From Jatrophihabitans sp. (GTDB lineage: Bacteria; Actinomycetota; Actinomycetes; Mycobacteriales; Jatrophihabitantaceae), in NCBI GenBank assembly GCA_004299665.1, contig SCQZ01000234.1, positions 1-7,292 of the forward strand: a stretch of DNA of 7,292 nt, written 5' to 3'. A model generated the notes under the pieces. The model saw only the letters and a program-made list of their open reading frames with translations, ran no database searches and was not told the origin of the DNA. Of this stretch, positions 6,676 to 7,292 are shown piece by piece. Position numbers and translations under genes: made by a program. Position 1 is the first letter of the stretch. Every line of letters starts with the position of its first letter.

Positions 6676-6705
6676 TCGGCAGGTCGGGAGGCGGGCCTCT
6701 AACCT
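6676..6705 (+). promoter_or_regulatory. Putative promoter of the GroES-like gene (leaderless start)
   Basis: TCGGCA at 6676-6681 matches TTGACA at four of six positions. After 18 bp it is followed by TAACCT at 6700-6705, which fits TANNNT. Eight bases separate the -10 from the GTG at 6714, so the transcript could begin at the start codon. There is no Shine-Dalgarno between them. The -35 box falls on the same bases as the weak -35 position of the divergent ATPase promoter. Confidence 0.5.
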
Positions 6706-6713
6706 TGGATGCC

Positions 6714-7031
6714 GTGAGCGATCGGTTGCCCATCAAGATGTTGCACGACCGCATCCTGGTGAAGGAGTCCGCGGAGGAGGGCGAGCGGCGCTCGTCCGGC
6801 GGAATCCTCATCCCGGCGACGGCCCAGGTGGCCAAGCGGCTGTCCTGGGCCGAGGTGCTCGCCGTCGGCAACCACGTGCGGACCGTGCAGGTCGGGGACC
6901 GGGTGCTGTTCAGCCCCGACGACCGTCACGAGGTGGAACTGGCCGGCGAGCAGTACCTGCTGCTGCGGGAACGGGACGTGCACGCGGTCGCCGCGGAGCG
7001 CAACGACGCCAACACCGGCCTGTACCTGTGA
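6714..7031 (+). CDS. GroES-like co-chaperonin (Cpn10 family paralogue) lacking the roof hairpin
   Basis: A 105-residue protein from GTG 6714 (VSDRLPIKMLHDRILVK). The frame is open further upstream, but that part overlaps the divergent ATPase gene and has no Cpn10 similarity. The body follows the GroES fold: LPIKMLHDRILVK (5-17) matches the canonical IRPLHDRVIVK; GGILIP (29-34) is the hydrophobic tip of the mobile loop that docks onto the GroEL ring; then AEVLAVG (46-52), VGDRVLF (60-66), GEQYLLLRERDVHAV (78-92). Between AVGN and VGD only about six residues remain where Escherichia coli GroES has about fifteen, so the roof hairpin of the dome is missing. A 13-residue tail ending TGLYL extends past the usual C-terminus. 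It is probably a secondary co-chaperonin beside a canonical groES elsewhere. It is transcribed away from the injection-system cluster, so a role in it is not implied. Family is sure, physiological partner is not. Confidence 0.88.
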   Translation: MSDRLPIKMLHDRILVKESAEEGERRSSGGILIPATAQVAKRLSWAEVLAVGNHVRTVQVGDRVLFSPDDRHEVELAGEQYLLLRERDVHAVAAERNDANTGLYL

Positions 7032-7067
7032 TGTCGCCGCCCGTGCCCGACGCGGTGCGGTAGCCGG

Positions 7068-7292
7068 TCAGGCGCCGTCCCGGCGGACCCGCGCCAGCCA
7101 GGCGCGTGCGCCGGCGAAGTCGGTGTCCGCGCGTCCGGGGGGCACCGGCCCGAGGACGCCGTCGCGGCGGGCGTACGAGCCCAGGTAGCGGACGTCCGCG
7201 CACACGCGGTGCAGCGCCGCCAGGGCGTCACCGACCCGCTCGTCGGCGACGTGTCCCTCGCAGTCGATCGAGAAGCAGTACTGGCCGATGCT
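7068..7292 (-). CDS. pheA: Prephenate dehydratase, C-terminal part of the ACT regulatory domain (cut by the right edge)
   Basis: The last 74 codons of a minus-strand gene, ending in TGA at 7070-7068; the 5' part lies outside the window. The fragment contains SIGQYCFSIDCEGHVADERV, then ALAALHRVCADVRYLGSYAR. These match the end of the ACT domain in PheA, where a GxYxFFxDxEGH beta strand is followed by a helix and the conserved LGSY segment. The enzyme makes phenylpyruvate from prephenate for phenylalanine synthesis, and the ACT domain senses phenylalanine. The catalytic part and the ESRP motif are not visible. The last 30 residues (PPGRADTDFAG to VRRDGA) form a variable tail. It converges on the GroES-like gene with 36 bp between stops, where no convincing terminator hairpin is seen. 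It looks like ordinary core metabolism flanking the injection-system cluster. Confidence 0.9.
   Translation of the reverse strand, partial: SIGQYCFSIDCEGHVADERVGDALAALHRVCADVRYLGSYARRDGVLGPVPPGRADTDFAGARAWLARVRRDGA

Noticed and set aside
5449..6702. A 417-codon plus-strand frame opposite the ATPase gene
   Set aside because: Composition is Arg, Gly, Ala, Gln and Asp repeats without any domain, and it lies wholly opposite the first half of a clear AAA+ ATPase gene. It is a shadow of codon bias.
6709..6717. A two-codon reading frame ATG-CCG-TGA overlapping the GTG start of the GroES-like gene
   Set aside because: It could in principle act as a minimal uORF, but such short frames arise by chance and nothing else supports it. 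It is more simply part of a leaderless start region.
7032..7067. A terminator between the converging GroES-like and pheA genes
   Set aside because: Only a four-base CCGC/GCGG stem with a mismatch can be drawn and there is no T-run on either side, so the sequence does not support a terminator call.

Overview
The window is very GC-rich, uses GTG starts freely, has strong third-position GC bias (which produces long antisense shadow reading frames), and shows -10 elements placed directly in front of start codons. Together these point to an actinomycete (Actinomycetota); nothing here fixes the genus. Almost every base belongs to one of seven genes, two of them cut by the window edges. No tRNA, rRNA, CRISPR array, insertion sequence or transposase is visible.

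Positions 1-6645, all on the minus strand, read as part of an extracellular or cytoplasmic contractile injection system (eCIS/CIS, phage-tail-like) locus. In the direction of transcription it contains: an AAA+ ATPase with a degenerate N-terminal nucleotide-binding half (6645-4708); a 973-residue DUF4157 (eCIS core domain) protein with an HExxH motif and a large unassigned C-terminal part (4631-1710); a 148-residue protein that looks like the YbjN / type III secretion chaperone fold, starting inside the stop codon of the DUF4157 gene (1713-1267); a DUF4255/Pvc16-N tube-terminator-like protein (1188-553); and, after a 218-bp spacer, the N-terminus of an Ig-like beta-sandwich protein that runs off the left edge (334-1). 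Sheath, tube, spike and baseplate genes are not in the window and would be expected further left.

A 68-bp divergent promoter region (6646-6713) separates this cluster from a plus-strand GroES-like co-chaperonin (6714-7031). Both sides carry a TANNNT -10 hexamer only 6-8 bp from the start codon and no Shine-Dalgarno, so both transcripts may be leaderless. The co-chaperonin keeps the GroEL-binding mobile loop but lacks the roof hairpin. It converges on the last 74 codons of pheA (prephenate dehydratase, ACT domain; 7292-7068). The GroES and pheA genes look like ordinary chromosomal neighbours marking the edge of the injection-system cluster.

The main point of interest is the translationally coupled pair made of a large DUF4157 protein and a chaperone-fold protein. 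I read it as a candidate effector (or assembly factor) with its dedicated chaperone, with the AAA+ ATPase upstream and a tube-terminator gene downstream. That functional reading is inference; the domain calls rest on motifs visible in the translations.
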